Positions 8,865-16,688 of a stretch of 64,000 nucleotides of DNA are shown here, piece by piece. Within the stretch, counting starts at the first letter, position 1, and the number at the start of each line of letters is the position of its first letter. Source of the stretch: a virus; IMG/VR virus record IMGVR_UViG_3300025137_005870, positions 30,500-94,499 of that record; one strand, written 5' to 3'. Both the position numbers and the translations under genes were made by a program. The notes below the pieces were generated by a model. The model was not told the origin of the DNA, did no database searches, and saw only the letters and a program-made list of their open reading frames with translations.

Positions 8865-8906
8865 CCCTCCTACGCTGTAAATAGTACCAAATACAACATA
8901 GGAGGG
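8865..8906 (-). promoter_or_regulatory. RBS-masking hairpin with late promoter in its loop
   Basis: Bases 8892-8906 pair with 8865-8879 in the minus-strand RNA: 15 contiguous pairs, two of them G-U, with a 12-nt loop. The 3' arm contains the AGGAGGG ribosome-binding site of the gene at 7985-8857. The late motif ACTATTTACA (8876-8885) sits in the loop and 3' arm, so a transcript starting there would lack the 5' arm and leave the site free. Longer transcripts reading through from the tmRNA would be masked. Confidence 0.7.
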
Positions 8907-8914
8907 CAAAAAAA

Positions 8915-9227
8915 TGGAGACGGTGGGAATTGAACCCACGTCCGAAATAATTTCCAATTCAAGTCATCCACAGGCTTGGGAGATTTTTCAAAATCAACAA
9001 AACTTTTCTGATCTTACTGTGACCAGAGACAGGTTCTTGTTTGATTTTTACAACTGATCTGTTGTTTTGATTAGATTGGATAGAAGGCTCTAATCAGCCT
9101 CCCGATTAAGCAGCTTGTGCTAAAACGAAATTGTTGTTATTGGCAACTAATTGTTTTTGATTTTTTAAGTCATCACGACTGCCTGCACTATCCTCTTTTA
9201 TCACTCCGTCGAATCCTGAACGTCCCC
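8915..9227 (-). ncRNA. ssrA: tmRNA (ssrA)
   Basis: The 5' end GGGGACG (9221-9227) pairs with CGTCTCC at the 3' end (8916-8922) to form the acceptor stem, with A at 8915 as discriminator; CCA is not encoded. The universal GGATTCGACGG follows the 5' strand, and the T-arm GTGGGTTCAATTCCCAC is intact. The tag frame (9144 to 9106) reads ANNNNFVLAQAA then TAA, preceded by TTAGTT as in bacterial tmRNAs. The RNA rescues stalled ribosomes and tags the nascent chain. A run of seven T follows the 3' end. ClpP is also encoded in this window. Confidence 0.93.
9106..9144 (-). other. tmRNA proteolysis-tag reading frame
   Basis: Twelve codons GCC...GCT followed by TAA encode ANNNNFVLAQAA. The Ala resume codon, the Asn-rich start and the hydrophobic Ala-Ala end match bacterial ssrA tags such as ANDENYALAA, but the LAQAA ending is unusual. 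Confidence 0.85.
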
Positions 9228-9234
9228 GTAATTC

Positions 9235-9372
9235 TTACAGCACTTGAAATGTTTGTTCAACGTATGTTGTTAGCGATGAAGCACCAATATAAAATACACT
9301 GATTAGTATTGTAAAAAACACACCGTATTCTATAGTCGTAGCTCCGCTCTCGTCCTTTGCGAACGTAAACAT
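9235..9372 (-). CDS. Flp-type (Tad) pilin
   Basis: The 45-residue protein reads MFTFAKDESGATTIEYGVFF and onward. The Flp prepilin signature is complete: a basic/acidic leader, Gly10 as cleavage point, then ATTIEY with the invariant Glu+5/Tyr+6, and a hydrophobic helix. In bacteria the TadV peptidase cleaves it and the Tad machine assembles it into adhesive pili. The start at 9372 has AAGGAGAG upstream and a late motif at 9411-9420. It lies eight bases before the tmRNA 5' end, so both may share a transcript. A TadE-like gene is at 60256. Confidence 0.8.
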   Translation of the reverse strand: MFTFAKDESGATTIEYGVFFTILISVFYIGASSLTTYVEQTFQVL

Positions 9373-9389
9373 AATGACTCTCCTTTTTT

Positions 9390-9408
9390 TACACCCCCCA
9401 TTGGGTGT
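9390..9408 (-). other. Leader hairpin before the pilin gene
   Basis: ACACCC pairs with GGGTGT around a short loop in the 5' leader, followed by seven A and then GGAGAG. It does not cover the ribosome-binding site, so it may simply stabilise the mRNA. Confidence 0.4.
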
Positions 9409-9410
9409 CA

Positions 9411-9420
9411 CTTAAATAGT
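9411..9420 (-). promoter_or_regulatory. Late-promoter-like motif
   Basis: ACTATTTAAG on the minus strand, 39 bp before the Flp pilin ATG and upstream of the tmRNA. Confidence 0.5.
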
Positions 9421-9424
9421 TCTA

Positions 9425-9778
9425 TCAATCCTCAAAGTATGAAACTGGTTTATATTTGTTTTTTAGTTTCTGAAATCTATCTTGCCTTAACCCTAGAAAC
9501 CTCATAGCCTCTACTTGTGTCCTCGTAGCAGAATAAGCATACTTTAATATAGCATCTCTTACTATCTCTGTCAAGTTATTCCATAAAGGAAATCCATAAA
9601 GCCTGCCGTTAACAGGTTTTGTAGATAATTCTAATTTCAGACCAATGACTTCTTCAAGGGAAAGATTGCCTAACATCGTCTCAAACTCATCATTTGATCT
9701 TTTTTCTTGACGTAGCTTCTTAGATAGGCTATAATATGTATTACGGCCTTTCCTTAGTTTCTTTCTTTTCCAAGACAT
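9425..9778 (-). CDS. Putative Fis-type DNA-binding regulator
   Basis: The 117-residue basic protein ends in ATRTQVEAMRFLGLRQDRF followed by a Lys-rich helix. This resembles the HTH_8 (Fis-type) helix-turn-helix at the C-terminus of bacterial enhancer-binding proteins. There is no ATPase or receiver domain, so it would act like a short Fis or phage-coded activator. An AT-only tract (9779-9825) lies directly upstream and may hold its promoter. Confidence 0.6.
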   Translation of the reverse strand: MSWKRKKLRKGRNTYYSLSKKLRQEKRSNDEFETMLGNLSLEEVIGLKLELSTKPVNGRLYGFPLWNNLTEIVRDAILKYAYSATRTQVEAMRFLGLRQDRFQKLKNKYKPVSYFED

Positions 9779-9827
9779 TATATATTAACTATATTATTAT
9801 ATTATATTATTATATATATTAAATTTA

Positions 9828-10646
9828 TTATAAATCAGTTATTTCTAAAGTTAAACCTTCTTCATTATCTAACTCTGGACCTATCTCTTGATCACCACCT
9901 GCTTTCTCTTTCTCATATTCAGGTGTTGTAGGTTCTGGTAGATTAGTTGTAAGAAACTCTTCGAAGTTATCTTTCCAAAGAAGAATGTTAGTTTTTAAAT
10001 AATCATGATAAAGTTCTCTATCCTCATCATTAGCCAGTTCACCAAAATCATTAACGATGGTTCCTTGGATTTGTTTAAACGTTCCAAGGGAAGCATTTCT
10101 TCCAGTAGCATCATTTTCAGAATCTTTTAAACCACGAGTCAACAATTCTTCGTCATCATCAATCTCAATAGCTTCCTCCTCTTCTTCCTCTTCAGGAGTA
10201 GGTAGAATGTCTACACCAAGATCTAAAGGCTCTTCTCTTTCATCGCCAACGTCAATCTCAATGTCTTCTTCTAACTCCATATCAGGAGCAGCTTCAGGAG
10301 CATCGATGTTAGTTTCAATGGGAGCTAAGAGGTTGTCAATACCGTTTACAAGGTGTGCAATGTAAGATTTTCTTTGCTCAGGATCAGTTGTTAGAGAAAG
10401 ATAAGCATCACGGATTTGAGGAATAATCTTTTTCAAAGTCTGACGTAGTTTGTTGATACCAGTCTTTTCGTGTGGAATCTGATCATTCACGGCAGTCTTT
10501 TCTTGTAGGAGCCGACTAACAACATCACGAAGAACTTGCTCTTCGTTTAGTTCTTTTTCCTCACGCTTGGTGTGGATCTTTGTGATAATCTTGCGGATGT
10601 TCTCGCGAAGAAGATCTTCCTCTATTAAATCGTTTCTGTTTTTCAT
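9828..10646 (-). CDS. Acidic virion core/scaffold-like protein
   Basis: The 272-residue protein has a helical charged N-terminus (MKNRNDLIEEDLLRENIRKI), then a strongly acidic stretch with EEEEEEE near residue 160, then a helical C-terminal region (DREL YHDYL, WKDNFEEFL). Proteins of this layout occur in T4-like marine phages among virion accessory genes. The N-terminus contains LIEE and LLQE, possible prohead-protease sites. A late motif is at 10665-10674. Confidence 0.55.
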   Translation of the reverse strand: MKNRNDLIEEDLLRENIRKIITKIHTKREEKELNEEQVLRDVVSRLLQEKTAVNDQIPHEKTGINKLRQTLKKIIPQIRDAYLSLTTDPEQRKSYIAHLVNGIDNLLAPIETNIDAPEAAPDMELEEDIEIDVGDEREEPLDLGVDILPTPEEEEEEEAIEIDDDEELLTRGLKDSENDATGRNASLGTFKQIQGTIVNDFGELANDEDRELYHDYLKTNILLWKDNFEEFLTTNLPEPTTPEYEKEKAGGDQEIGPELDNEEGLTLEITDL

Positions 10647-12808
10647 GATAAGGCTCCCTTACCTAATAAATAGTTTAAAACCTCTTCAACGGCCTCATCT
10701 TCTGGGTCCTCTTCTCGGATAATGGACCTCTTATTTTTATTGCCGACCGCATAACCCTCCACACTTCCACCAGCCATCGTTGAGATTTCATCAACTTTTT
10801 TATTTAGCATTCCTTTTGGTGGAGGAGAAACATCAACCGACTTAACCATTGGTCTTTTACTTATTCGGATCAATGCCCTCTTCATAGCATCATCACCAAC
10901 TTTATGGACGGTCATAACCTTTCCGCTGCTATAAGTTACATTTAGAGTATAAGTTGTGTCTTTAGCTTCGTCTATAGCTTCTGGTTCGCGCTGAACACCA
11001 AGTACATCCAGAACATCATCAGGATCAACACCTTGTGGAATAAATCTTTCTAAACCTGCGCCGTCGTCCAATGCTGCTCTAAAATCTCTTGCACTTAAAG
11101 CCTCTGGTGGGGCGACGAATGCACAAGATAGAGGATCGGAAATGGTGACGCCTTCTCTTGCATACTTTTCAAAGTTTGCCTTGAAACGATCTTCGTCCCC
11201 GCCTTTGGTACTACAACCGGGAATGACTGTATCACCGGGTTGAGCAAGCTCTGGCTTATCATCGCTGTTTTCTACAAACTGATAGGTTGCCGAGACGGGA
11301 GAGTTGACAGGAGAACGAACCACCGTAACCTTGTCTTCTAATCCAGCATCTCTAAGATAGATGTTCCAGATCTTTTTAGAAACATCAAAACTTATGTCTT
11401 TACCACTTGGAGTTTTTCTTGCGAGTGGGGAAATCATAACAACAACACGATCTGCTAAGTCAGCGTAGTGTTGAACCATTTGCATATGACCTTTATGTGG
11501 GGGCTTAAAAGCGCCCGGCACAACAGCAACGGTACGACCACCTTCTTGCTCATCTAACTTTTGGAGGGGAGGCACATTGCCACGGCCATATTTGAACAAA
11601 CCAAGGATCTGGTTAACAGGAGCAAAGTTTCCAGTAAACTTATAAGTCACATCGTCGTAATCAAAAACAAACCCTTCGGCAGCAGTTGAAACATTATCGA
11701 CATCCTTCAGTTTGCTCATCTGTTTCGTTAGGATCTCAATGGCCTCATTAGAATCGCTTCCCTCAATCGCTCTGATGGCCTTCTCAACCTCTGCACGCAA
11801 TCGGACAACCTCCGCATCGTTATCAAGAATGAACGCGCTGTAGACCCCTTTAAGCATCTCTACTGAGAAGTCGTGAACAATCTCTTCGATAGGTGCGATT
11901 GCTTGGAACTTTAGCAAGGAAGCATTTTGTACCATATTACGAACACCTGCAATCTTATCTTCGTCTTCTTTAGGGATAGTTGCCACAACATTACGGATGT
12001 TAGAACCTTTTTCCTTAAAGATGCGCTTCATCATAACAATCTTGGTTTCATCTGAAAGGCCCGGAACCTGAGCGTCAATCATTTCTGCGATACGAGACAC
12101 AAGATACTCGCCAACAGTTTGATTGTCGGAGATGCCGGCATCAGTTAAAGCAGAATCTAGACGATCATAAGCATCGTTTAAAGCTACATCATCACTCAAA
12201 GCCTCAAGATTTCTGATGGCGTTCATTTGTACCTTGAACTTGCCCTCTTCCCGCTCACCCTGAACCACATCAAGGGCGTCGGAAAGCTTCTGTGCGTTAT
12301 TTGTAACGTCTCTATCGGTTGCACTACCAGTCTCTCTGTTATACTCTCTGTGCCCAACTCTGTGAATGGTCAGTGTGGGTAGATCGTAGTTGATAAGATT
12401 GGCTGCGCGAGGATCTTGAACTTCTGCATTATAATAAATGTTGACATTGGGACCAAAGATTTCTACGCGTTCTTCTTGAGACATTTTATTAACAGCCTCT
12501 TCAAAGGCTGCAAATGCGTCGTTAAACGCATCTTCTAATGCTCCTCGTCCACCGAACTTTTGAGCAAGTGCGGCAGCATCCAAGCCACCATCTTTGATGT
12601 TTCCTTTATTACGAGCAGCACGGGCTGTGTTTGTATTAACATCAAAAGATAGTTGGAGGTTCTGACCATCCGTCTTTTCGGTACCTTCAATTTGACCGTC
12701 AGACGCCGCTGCCATAATCTCCTTCATCTTACGAAAGGTAAGATTCGGATTATCATAGAGGTGGTTCATATGTCCTGCGACACCACCCTCAAGAAGTAAG
12801 GAGGCCAT
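10643..12808 (-). CDS. RNA/DNA ligase-like domain fused to HxGH nucleotidyltransferase
   Basis: The 721-residue protein starts at ATG 12808, preceded by AAGGAGATC. Near residue 30 it has EGTEKTDGQN, ligase motif I with Lys as AMP acceptor and the KxDG core. Motif IV (EGFVFDYDDVTYKFTG) and motif V follow near residue 380. A second domain starts at about residue 430 with VVPGAFKPPHKGHMQMV, the GxFxPxHxGH site of nicotinamide-nucleotide adenylyltransferases. It may repair RNA ends or handle NAD-like caps. The N-terminus MASLLLEGG contains an LLE site like those of capsid-targeted proteins. It overlaps the end of the acidic protein upstream within the late operon. Confidence 0.75.
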   Translation of the reverse strand: MASLLLEGGVAGHMNHLYDNPNLTFRKMKEIMAAASDGQIEGTEKTDGQNLQLSFDVNTNTARAARNKGNIKDGGLDAAALAQKFGGRGALEDAFNDAFAAFEEAVNKMSQEERVEIFGPNVNIYYNAEVQDPRAANLINYDLPTLTIHRVGHREYNRETGSATDRDVTNNAQKLSDALDVVQGEREEGKFKVQMNAIRNLEALSDDVALNDAYDRLDSALTDAGISDNQTVGEYLVSRIAEMIDAQVPGLSDETKIVMMKRIFKEKGSNIRNVVATIPKEDEDKIAGVRNMVQNASLLKFQAIAPIEEIVHDFSVEMLKGVYSAFILDNDAEVVRLRAEVEKAIRAIEGSDSNEAIEILTKQMSKLKDVDNVSTAAEGFVFDYDDVTYKFTGNFAPVNQILGLFKYGRGNVPPLQKLDEQEGGRTVAVVPGAFKPPHKGHMQMVQHYADLADRVVVMISPLARKTPSGKDISFDVSKKIWNIYLRDAGLEDKVTVVRSPVNSPVSATYQFVENSDDKPELAQPGDTVIPGCSTKGGDEDRFKANFEKYAREGVTISDPLSCAFVAPPEALSARDFRAALDDGAGLERFIPQGVDPDDVLDVLGVQREPEAIDEAKDTTYTLNVTYSSGKVMTVHKVGDDAMKRALIRISKRPMVKSVDVSPPPKGMLNKKVDEISTMAGGSVEGYAVGNKNKRSIIREEDPEDEAVEEVLNYLLGKGALS
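10665..10674 (-). promoter_or_regulatory. Late-promoter-like motif
   Basis: ACTATTTATT on the minus strand, 19 bp before the ATG at 10646; it lies inside the 3' end of the ligase-fusion gene. Confidence 0.55.
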
Positions 12809-12818
12809 TTTGATCTCC

Positions 12819-13268
12819 TTAAAGAATTGCTTTTTTGATTGCTTTACGAACCGCTTCGCGGATTGTCTCTTCGTCAACCTTATCTTCTTTGGCATCTTCA
12901 GCAGCCTTCTTCATAGGCTCCTCTTTGTCACCATCTTTATCAAGGTCCAAGAAATCTGGCTTTGCACCTTCTTCCAACTCTTCTTCCATAGTGGGGCACC
13001 CACAGGGATTAGGCATACAAGCAGAACATCCACCGTGTCCTTCATCCATTACTTCATCTTCACGTCGTCCGCCACAGTGTGCTTCGTCCAACTCACCCTC
13101 TTCTAGGGCAGTAACTGCTGGTTTGGTCTCCGCAGCAGCCTCATCAGCCTCTGCTGCCTCTTCTTTCGCTGAATCATCGACCATATCACCCTCATTTAGG
13201 GCTTTATAACCAAAGTTTTCCATTAAACGGCCAAAAATAGCCTTATTTTTCCAATCATTGTGGTTCAT
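12819..13268 (-). CDS. Internal-start product: acidic Cys-cluster core-like protein
   Basis: Nested in frame in the metallopeptidase gene. The ATG at 13268 has CTGGAG eight bases upstream and a late motif at 13289-13298. The 149-residue product starts MNHNDWKNKAIFGRLMENFG and soon has KALNE, an LxE site like those of T4 internal proteins, then an Ala/Glu-rich acidic region and a C/G/H cluster that may bind metal. It would give a virion-targeted form without the peptidase. Confidence 0.5.
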   Translation of the reverse strand: MNHNDWKNKAIFGRLMENFGYKALNEGDMVDDSAKEEAAEADEAAAETKPAVTALEEGELDEAHCGGRREDEVMDEGHGGCSACMPNPCGCPTMEEELEEGAKPDFLDLDKDGDKEEPMKKAAEDAKEDKVDEETIREAVRKAIKKAIL

Positions 13269-13721
13269 TTTTATATCTCCAGTCCTGTAATAAATAGACT
13301 CTTTTAGTTGTTTTCGGTGTTTTTCCTCCCAATCACGGAAGGTCATGTTACCTTTTTCATAGGCTTCTCTTTCCATTTCCTGCATATGCTTGTCATATTG
13401 GAAGTAATCTTCTCCCATTTGGGGCTTTTTATCAAAATCACCACGACAATTCTGTGCGTGATGAACTAATTCGTGTGATAATGACCTTAAAACATCTTTT
13501 GGATGCCGATTATCAGTATAAATTGATATAGAATCGTTATTTGGGTCGTAAAAAGCAGTTTTTCCAAGTGTTTTTTGTGCATTTTCAAGATCTGAGACGA
13601 AATTTATTGCAACTGGGCGATCATACCCCATATTTTGACGAGCAAAGGGCAAAAAGCTCTTTAAAAACGGTTTTATTTGACCGTAATTAAGATCAGAGGT
13701 ATTGGAAATGGAATATTTCAT
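12819..13721 (-). CDS. HExxH metallopeptidase-like protein with acidic tail
   Basis: The 300-residue protein has LSHELVHHAQ near residue 80, a zinc-peptidase HExxH motif. Its N-terminal half is a small peptidase-like domain. The C-terminal half is acidic, with a Cys cluster (HGGCSACMPNPCGCP) and KPDFLDLDKDGD, a segment frequent in marine phage virion proteins. An internal promoter, ribosome-binding site and ATG at 13268 suggest the C-terminal half is also made alone. The two halves may once have been separate genes. Confidence 0.65.
   Translation of the reverse strand: MKYSISNTSDLNYGQIKPFLKSFLPFARQNMGYDRPVAINFVSDLENAQKTLGKTAFYDPNNDSISIYTDNRHPKDVLRSLSHELVHHAQNCRGDFDKKPQMGEDYFQYDKHMQEMEREAYEKGNMTFRDWEEKHRKQLKESIYYRTGDIKMNHNDWKNKAIFGRLMENFGYKALNEGDMVDDSAKEEAAEADEAAAETKPAVTALEEGELDEAHCGGRREDEVMDEGHGGCSACMPNPCGCPTMEEELEEGAKPDFLDLDKDGDKEEPMKKAAEDAKEDKVDEETIREAVRKAIKKAIL
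13289..13298 (-). promoter_or_regulatory. Internal late-promoter-like motif
   Basis: TCTATTTATT on the minus strand, 21 bp before the internal ATG at 13268 within the metallopeptidase gene. Confidence 0.5.
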
Positions 13722-13749
13722 AAAAAGCTGCCCTTATCGCACGAAATAA

Positions 13750-13992
13750 TTAGTTTTCTACTTTATTAACATCAGTTTTATGTATCTTTTTTAAATTTAA
13801 ACACAAGACATCAAATTTTTTGCCTTTTGAAAACTCAAAAACGGCCGCAAACACAACTTTACGACCGCCCATCTCTTTGTTATACAAGTTTTCAATAACA
13901 CCAGACCTTATTGTTCTATTATCCGTCCACATAACAAGGTCACCAACATTAAACTTGGATTTTTTACCAAAAGTTGTGCTCTCAACCTTCAT
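13750..13992 (-). CDS. VGDLV-family small protein
   Basis: The 80-residue protein has KFNVGDLVMWTDNRTIRSG near residue 14 and a beta-rich SH3/KOW-like body (KVVFAAVFEF). It is one of about twenty relatives in the window, here placed in the late region. Function unknown. It overlaps the preceding gene by 11 bases. Confidence 0.6.
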   Translation of the reverse strand: MKVESTTFGKKSKFNVGDLVMWTDNRTIRSGVIENLYNKEMGGRKVVFAAVFEFSKGKKFDVLCLNLKKIHKTDVNKVEN

Positions 13993-14281
13993 CTTTCCTC
14001 TTTAATCTTGCGTCAAGAACATCTTCGACATAAGAAATCTTAGCATAAAGGTCATCAAAGACTTTTTCTTTCATATTAACCAGATCTATTCTTTTTAATC
14101 CGTCATTTTGCCGAATTTCTTTGGCCATCTGATCCATATTTGCCAAAATAGCATTCACTTCTGTCGTAAAAACGTGAGTCTGATACCTGTTTAAAACTTG
14201 GCTGGGATTAAAATCGCTTGGAACCAAATCATTCATCTCTTGTAGGATTATTTCTTTGAGTTCTGACTTAGTAACTTTCAT
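13982..14281 (-). CDS. Small protein with capsid-targeting-like N-terminus
   Basis: The 99-residue helical protein begins MKVTKSELKEIILQEMNDL. The same K-I/V-T-K-x-x-LKEII-x-E start recurs at 43115, 46611 and 47624. I chose ATG 14281 because a late motif at 14311-14320 lies 29 bp upstream and would fall inside any longer form. ILQE is a possible prohead-protease site. Confidence 0.6.
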   Translation of the reverse strand: MKVTKSELKEIILQEMNDLVPSDFNPSQVLNRYQTHVFTTEVNAILANMDQMAKEIRQNDGLKRIDLVNMKEKVFDDLYAKISYVEDVLDARLKRKDEG

Positions 14282-14310
14282 TTTATGGACCTCAGACATA
14301 TTTCGTCTAT

Positions 14311-14320
14311 AATAAATAGT
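14311..14320 (-). promoter_or_regulatory. Late-promoter-like motif
   Basis: ACTATTTATT on the minus strand, 29 bp before the ATG at 14281. Confidence 0.55.
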
Positions 14321-14328
14321 CTGCTCGT

Positions 14329-15609
14329 CTATAAAGGGCACTCTCCAAGGTAGTCATACATTACTTGAAACATTTCATCACCAACTACAAGACTTCTATC
14401 TTCCAAGATAACGGAGTTTGAACCAATATCGTAATACCAGCCCTTCTTTAAAGGTATCCCATCAAGAAAAACCTCAACAGTTCCGGGCACAGCTACTTGT
14501 GTAAGAGGATATTGGGCGGCAATAATGTAGTTTGAGTTTGCAATCGTGTTAAGATTGTCTCCCCAAGGGCTACAAATGTCCAGATACATACCACCAGTAA
14601 GATTACTTTGGTCTATATATCTATCACCCATACCCATTCCACAGCCAAAACCAAGACTTACGACGGAATGAAAGAAAAATAGTTCTTCTTCTTTGATACT
14701 CAGGAAGAAATCGTAGTATTCTAGCTCGGTAAGCGGACTAAAATCGTCCTCATCGGACACAACCACAACAGAAAGGGCTGCATCTTCGCGAGGATGGATC
14801 ATTCCTCTGATGGGGTCTAGGGCTTGCTTGGCCATTTCCTGCCCCATCTCAAACGCACTACCACTGTTACCACGAGAGACAGCATCTGAGAACTCTTTAG
14901 CGGGGTCTGTGGTGTCAGGAGTGATAGGATCTGAGACTGGTGTGGGATCATCGGTCGTGATAACCGAGATTTCAAAATCAACGCCGGCAGTCATAAGATC
15001 ATCAATAAAGTTTTCGGCATTATCAGCCATACCAGTCTGCTCATCAATCATAGAACAGGAGTTGTCGATAACAAAAAGAATATCTGCTTTATTTATTTCT
15101 TCTTGCTCAAAAACATCAATCTTATTTCCAGTGGCTACACCAACGCCTTGATGTGTTATCATCTGTTCTCGTTTGCCGAGGGCATTAGAATAAATAAACA
15201 TACGCCCAGTGTCTGGAATAAGGTCTACTTCGTTATACTCAAAAGTTAAGACCAGTGTATCACCCGGCTCCAGATGGATAGGAAACTTATGGTTGCCTAC
15301 CAACTCTAGCTCTGGTGTGTGAGCATAGTCTAAGTTATCTATGATCAGCGGCTCTGTGCCGATACTGGTGATAACCACATCGTACTCATACTCACAATTT
15401 ACATCAACCTCACCAAAATCATAGTCATACGGCTCAATGTGTATCGCAGCGTATGTTTCTTCTGGCGGGGTTGGTATATCCATCTTGACCGGCGGTATGG
15501 TTTGCTGCTCTACTGCCGTGTCTCCGATCGGATCTATTATATTGTTGTTCTTAATGCCATACTCAGGTGAGCAGGCTAGCAAGAAAAGAAGTCCCCAAAA
15601 TCTCTTCAT
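14329..15609 (-). CDS. Surface lipoprotein with anchor-D-like repeat and vWA domain
   Basis: The 426-residue protein starts MKRFWGLLFLLACSPEYG; LLAC is a lipobox, so Cys13 should be lipidated. Residues 50-140 resemble the ASH/choice-of-anchor-D beta domain (YDFGEVDVNCEYEYDVVITS). A vWA domain follows, with the MIDAS motif DNSCS (DILFVIDNSCSM) near residue 185. Such proteins are common in Myxococcota and related marine bacteria but odd in a phage. A late promoter lies in an RBS-masking hairpin (15620-15638). It may alter the host surface late in infection. Confidence 0.8.
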   Translation of the reverse strand: MKRFWGLLFLLACSPEYGIKNNNIIDPIGDTAVEQQTIPPVKMDIPTPPEETYAAIHIEPYDYDFGEVDVNCEYEYDVVITSIGTEPLIIDNLDYAHTPELELVGNHKFPIHLEPGDTLVLTFEYNEVDLIPDTGRMFIYSNALGKREQMITHQGVGVATGNKIDVFEQEEINKADILFVIDNSCSMIDEQTGMADNAENFIDDLMTAGVDFEISVITTDDPTPVSDPITPDTTDPAKEFSDAVSRGNSGSAFEMGQEMAKQALDPIRGMIHPREDAALSVVVVSDEDDFSPLTELEYYDFFLSIKEEELFFFHSVVSLGFGCGMGMGDRYIDQSNLTGGMYLDICSPWGDNLNTIANSNYIIAAQYPLTQVAVPGTVEVFLDGIPLKKGWYYDIGSNSVILEDRSLVVGDEMFQVMYDYLGECPL

Positions 15610-15619
15610 TCATATTCAC

Positions 15620-15638
15620 CCCCTATAGTATATAGAGG
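15620..15638 (-). promoter_or_regulatory. RBS-masking hairpin with promoter-like loop
   Basis: CCTCTATA (15631-15638) pairs with TATAGGGG (15620-15627) in the minus-strand RNA, eight pairs with one G-U and a TAC loop. The 3' arm overlaps the GGGGG ribosome-binding site of the vWA lipoprotein gene. The loop and arms carry ATACTATAG, a variant of the late motif. Confidence 0.55.
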
Positions 15639-15671
15639 TAAATGCGCTAAAGAAGATAATCTATGAAGATT

Positions 15672-16688
15672 TTAGTCTTTTGAAGTGTTCGGGGGATTAA
15701 CAGTTGTGGAGATTGGCTTGCCATCATCGCTAAACTGGCGACCACGAAGAGAGAGAGGCCCTTTCATTCCAAGCAAGAAAGGAACTTGATCTACGAACAC
15801 ACCATCTTTTACAAATCTTGTTCTTTGGGCCGTAATATCTTCAAACGTGTTTAAAGTAAAGTCTTTTTCTATTCTTTCTTTGGTAGCCGGCTCATCTTTA
15901 ATAGCACCAACTGTGAGAGTAAGTTTTGGTATTACATTATTTACTCCTCTACTACTAAAAGTGGCGTTTGGTATGGCAATCTCATAAGAACTGGCGGCGC
16001 CGGCTGACGGAGAACCAGTGGATGGATCTACATTAAGGAGATCATAAGTATAATCTATAACACAAAAATAAAAATGATCACACGTTGCAATATCTAGTCT
16101 TGCTTGTCGATTTAAAGTAAACGTAACAATGTCTTCGGTGGTGCTGGTGCTGAACAACGATACATTTTTTAGATCACTGTAGGGCACATAAGACGAAGCC
16201 CAAGATGCACCAGAAGACCAGCCCGCGATTCCTGATTCTCCAAAGAAAGTCACATTACCAGCACCAGAGGAAAAACTAGTCGCCGCGCCTTTTCGTATGG
16301 GTGAAGTGGTACTCCCAACATCTCTTTGCCTTAACTTGTGCCCCTTTATGCCTACAAGAGTAAATTTATGGTCTGTAGCAAGGTTGACTGGGTTTGAGCC
16401 GATACCTGTTTTATTCGCCACCATAAGGGAAATTTCTGCACTTGCTGGTGGAATTGTGATACCACTAGTATCAAAACCAAGCCACATACGCTTGACGTTC
16501 CAAGCATTGCCGCGACTTGTATTGAACGAAACGCCCATTTCTATAAAATCATTACCAACACTTGGGCTTCTATTACTCAATGTATCGGCAGTTGTAGCAT
16601 CTCTTTCGGTAGTCCAGTTGGTGGTACCGCCAGAGTTGAGATCAAATCCATCACCCAAGTTTATAGTTATAATTTCTGCTCTACTCAT
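15672..16688 (-). CDS. Fibre-like virion protein
   Basis: The 338-residue beta-rich protein (MSRAEIITINLGDGFDLNSG) is rich in Ser, Thr and Gly and low in Cys, as in tail fibres or decoration proteins. Near the end it has GMKGPLSLRGRQFSDDGKP; the neighbour at 17328 ends with a matching NGPLTLRGR. A shared motif at both C-termini suggests a common attachment site. I do not recognise a catalytic domain. Confidence 0.55.
   Translation of the reverse strand: MSRAEIITINLGDGFDLNSGGTTNWTTERDATTADTLSNRSPSVGNDFIEMGVSFNTSRGNAWNVKRMWLGFDTSGITIPPASAEISLMVANKTGIGSNPVNLATDHKFTLVGIKGHKLRQRDVGSTTSPIRKGAATSFSSGAGNVTFFGESGIAGWSSGASWASSYVPYSDLKNVSLFSTSTTEDIVTFTLNRQARLDIATCDHFYFCVIDYTYDLLNVDPSTGSPSAGAASSYEIAIPNATFSSRGVNNVIPKLTLTVGAIKDEPATKERIEKDFTLNTFEDITAQRTRFVKDGVFVDQVPFLLGMKGPLSLRGRQFSDDGKPISTTVNPPNTSKD

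Noticed and set aside
10643-12895. Longer form of the ligase fusion
   Set aside because: The extension overlaps the previous gene by 77 bases and lacks a ribosome-binding site; AAGGAGATC marks 12808.
13982-14341. Longer form of the 14281 gene
   Set aside because: The upstream extension would contain the late promoter motif, and the conserved family start is at 14281.
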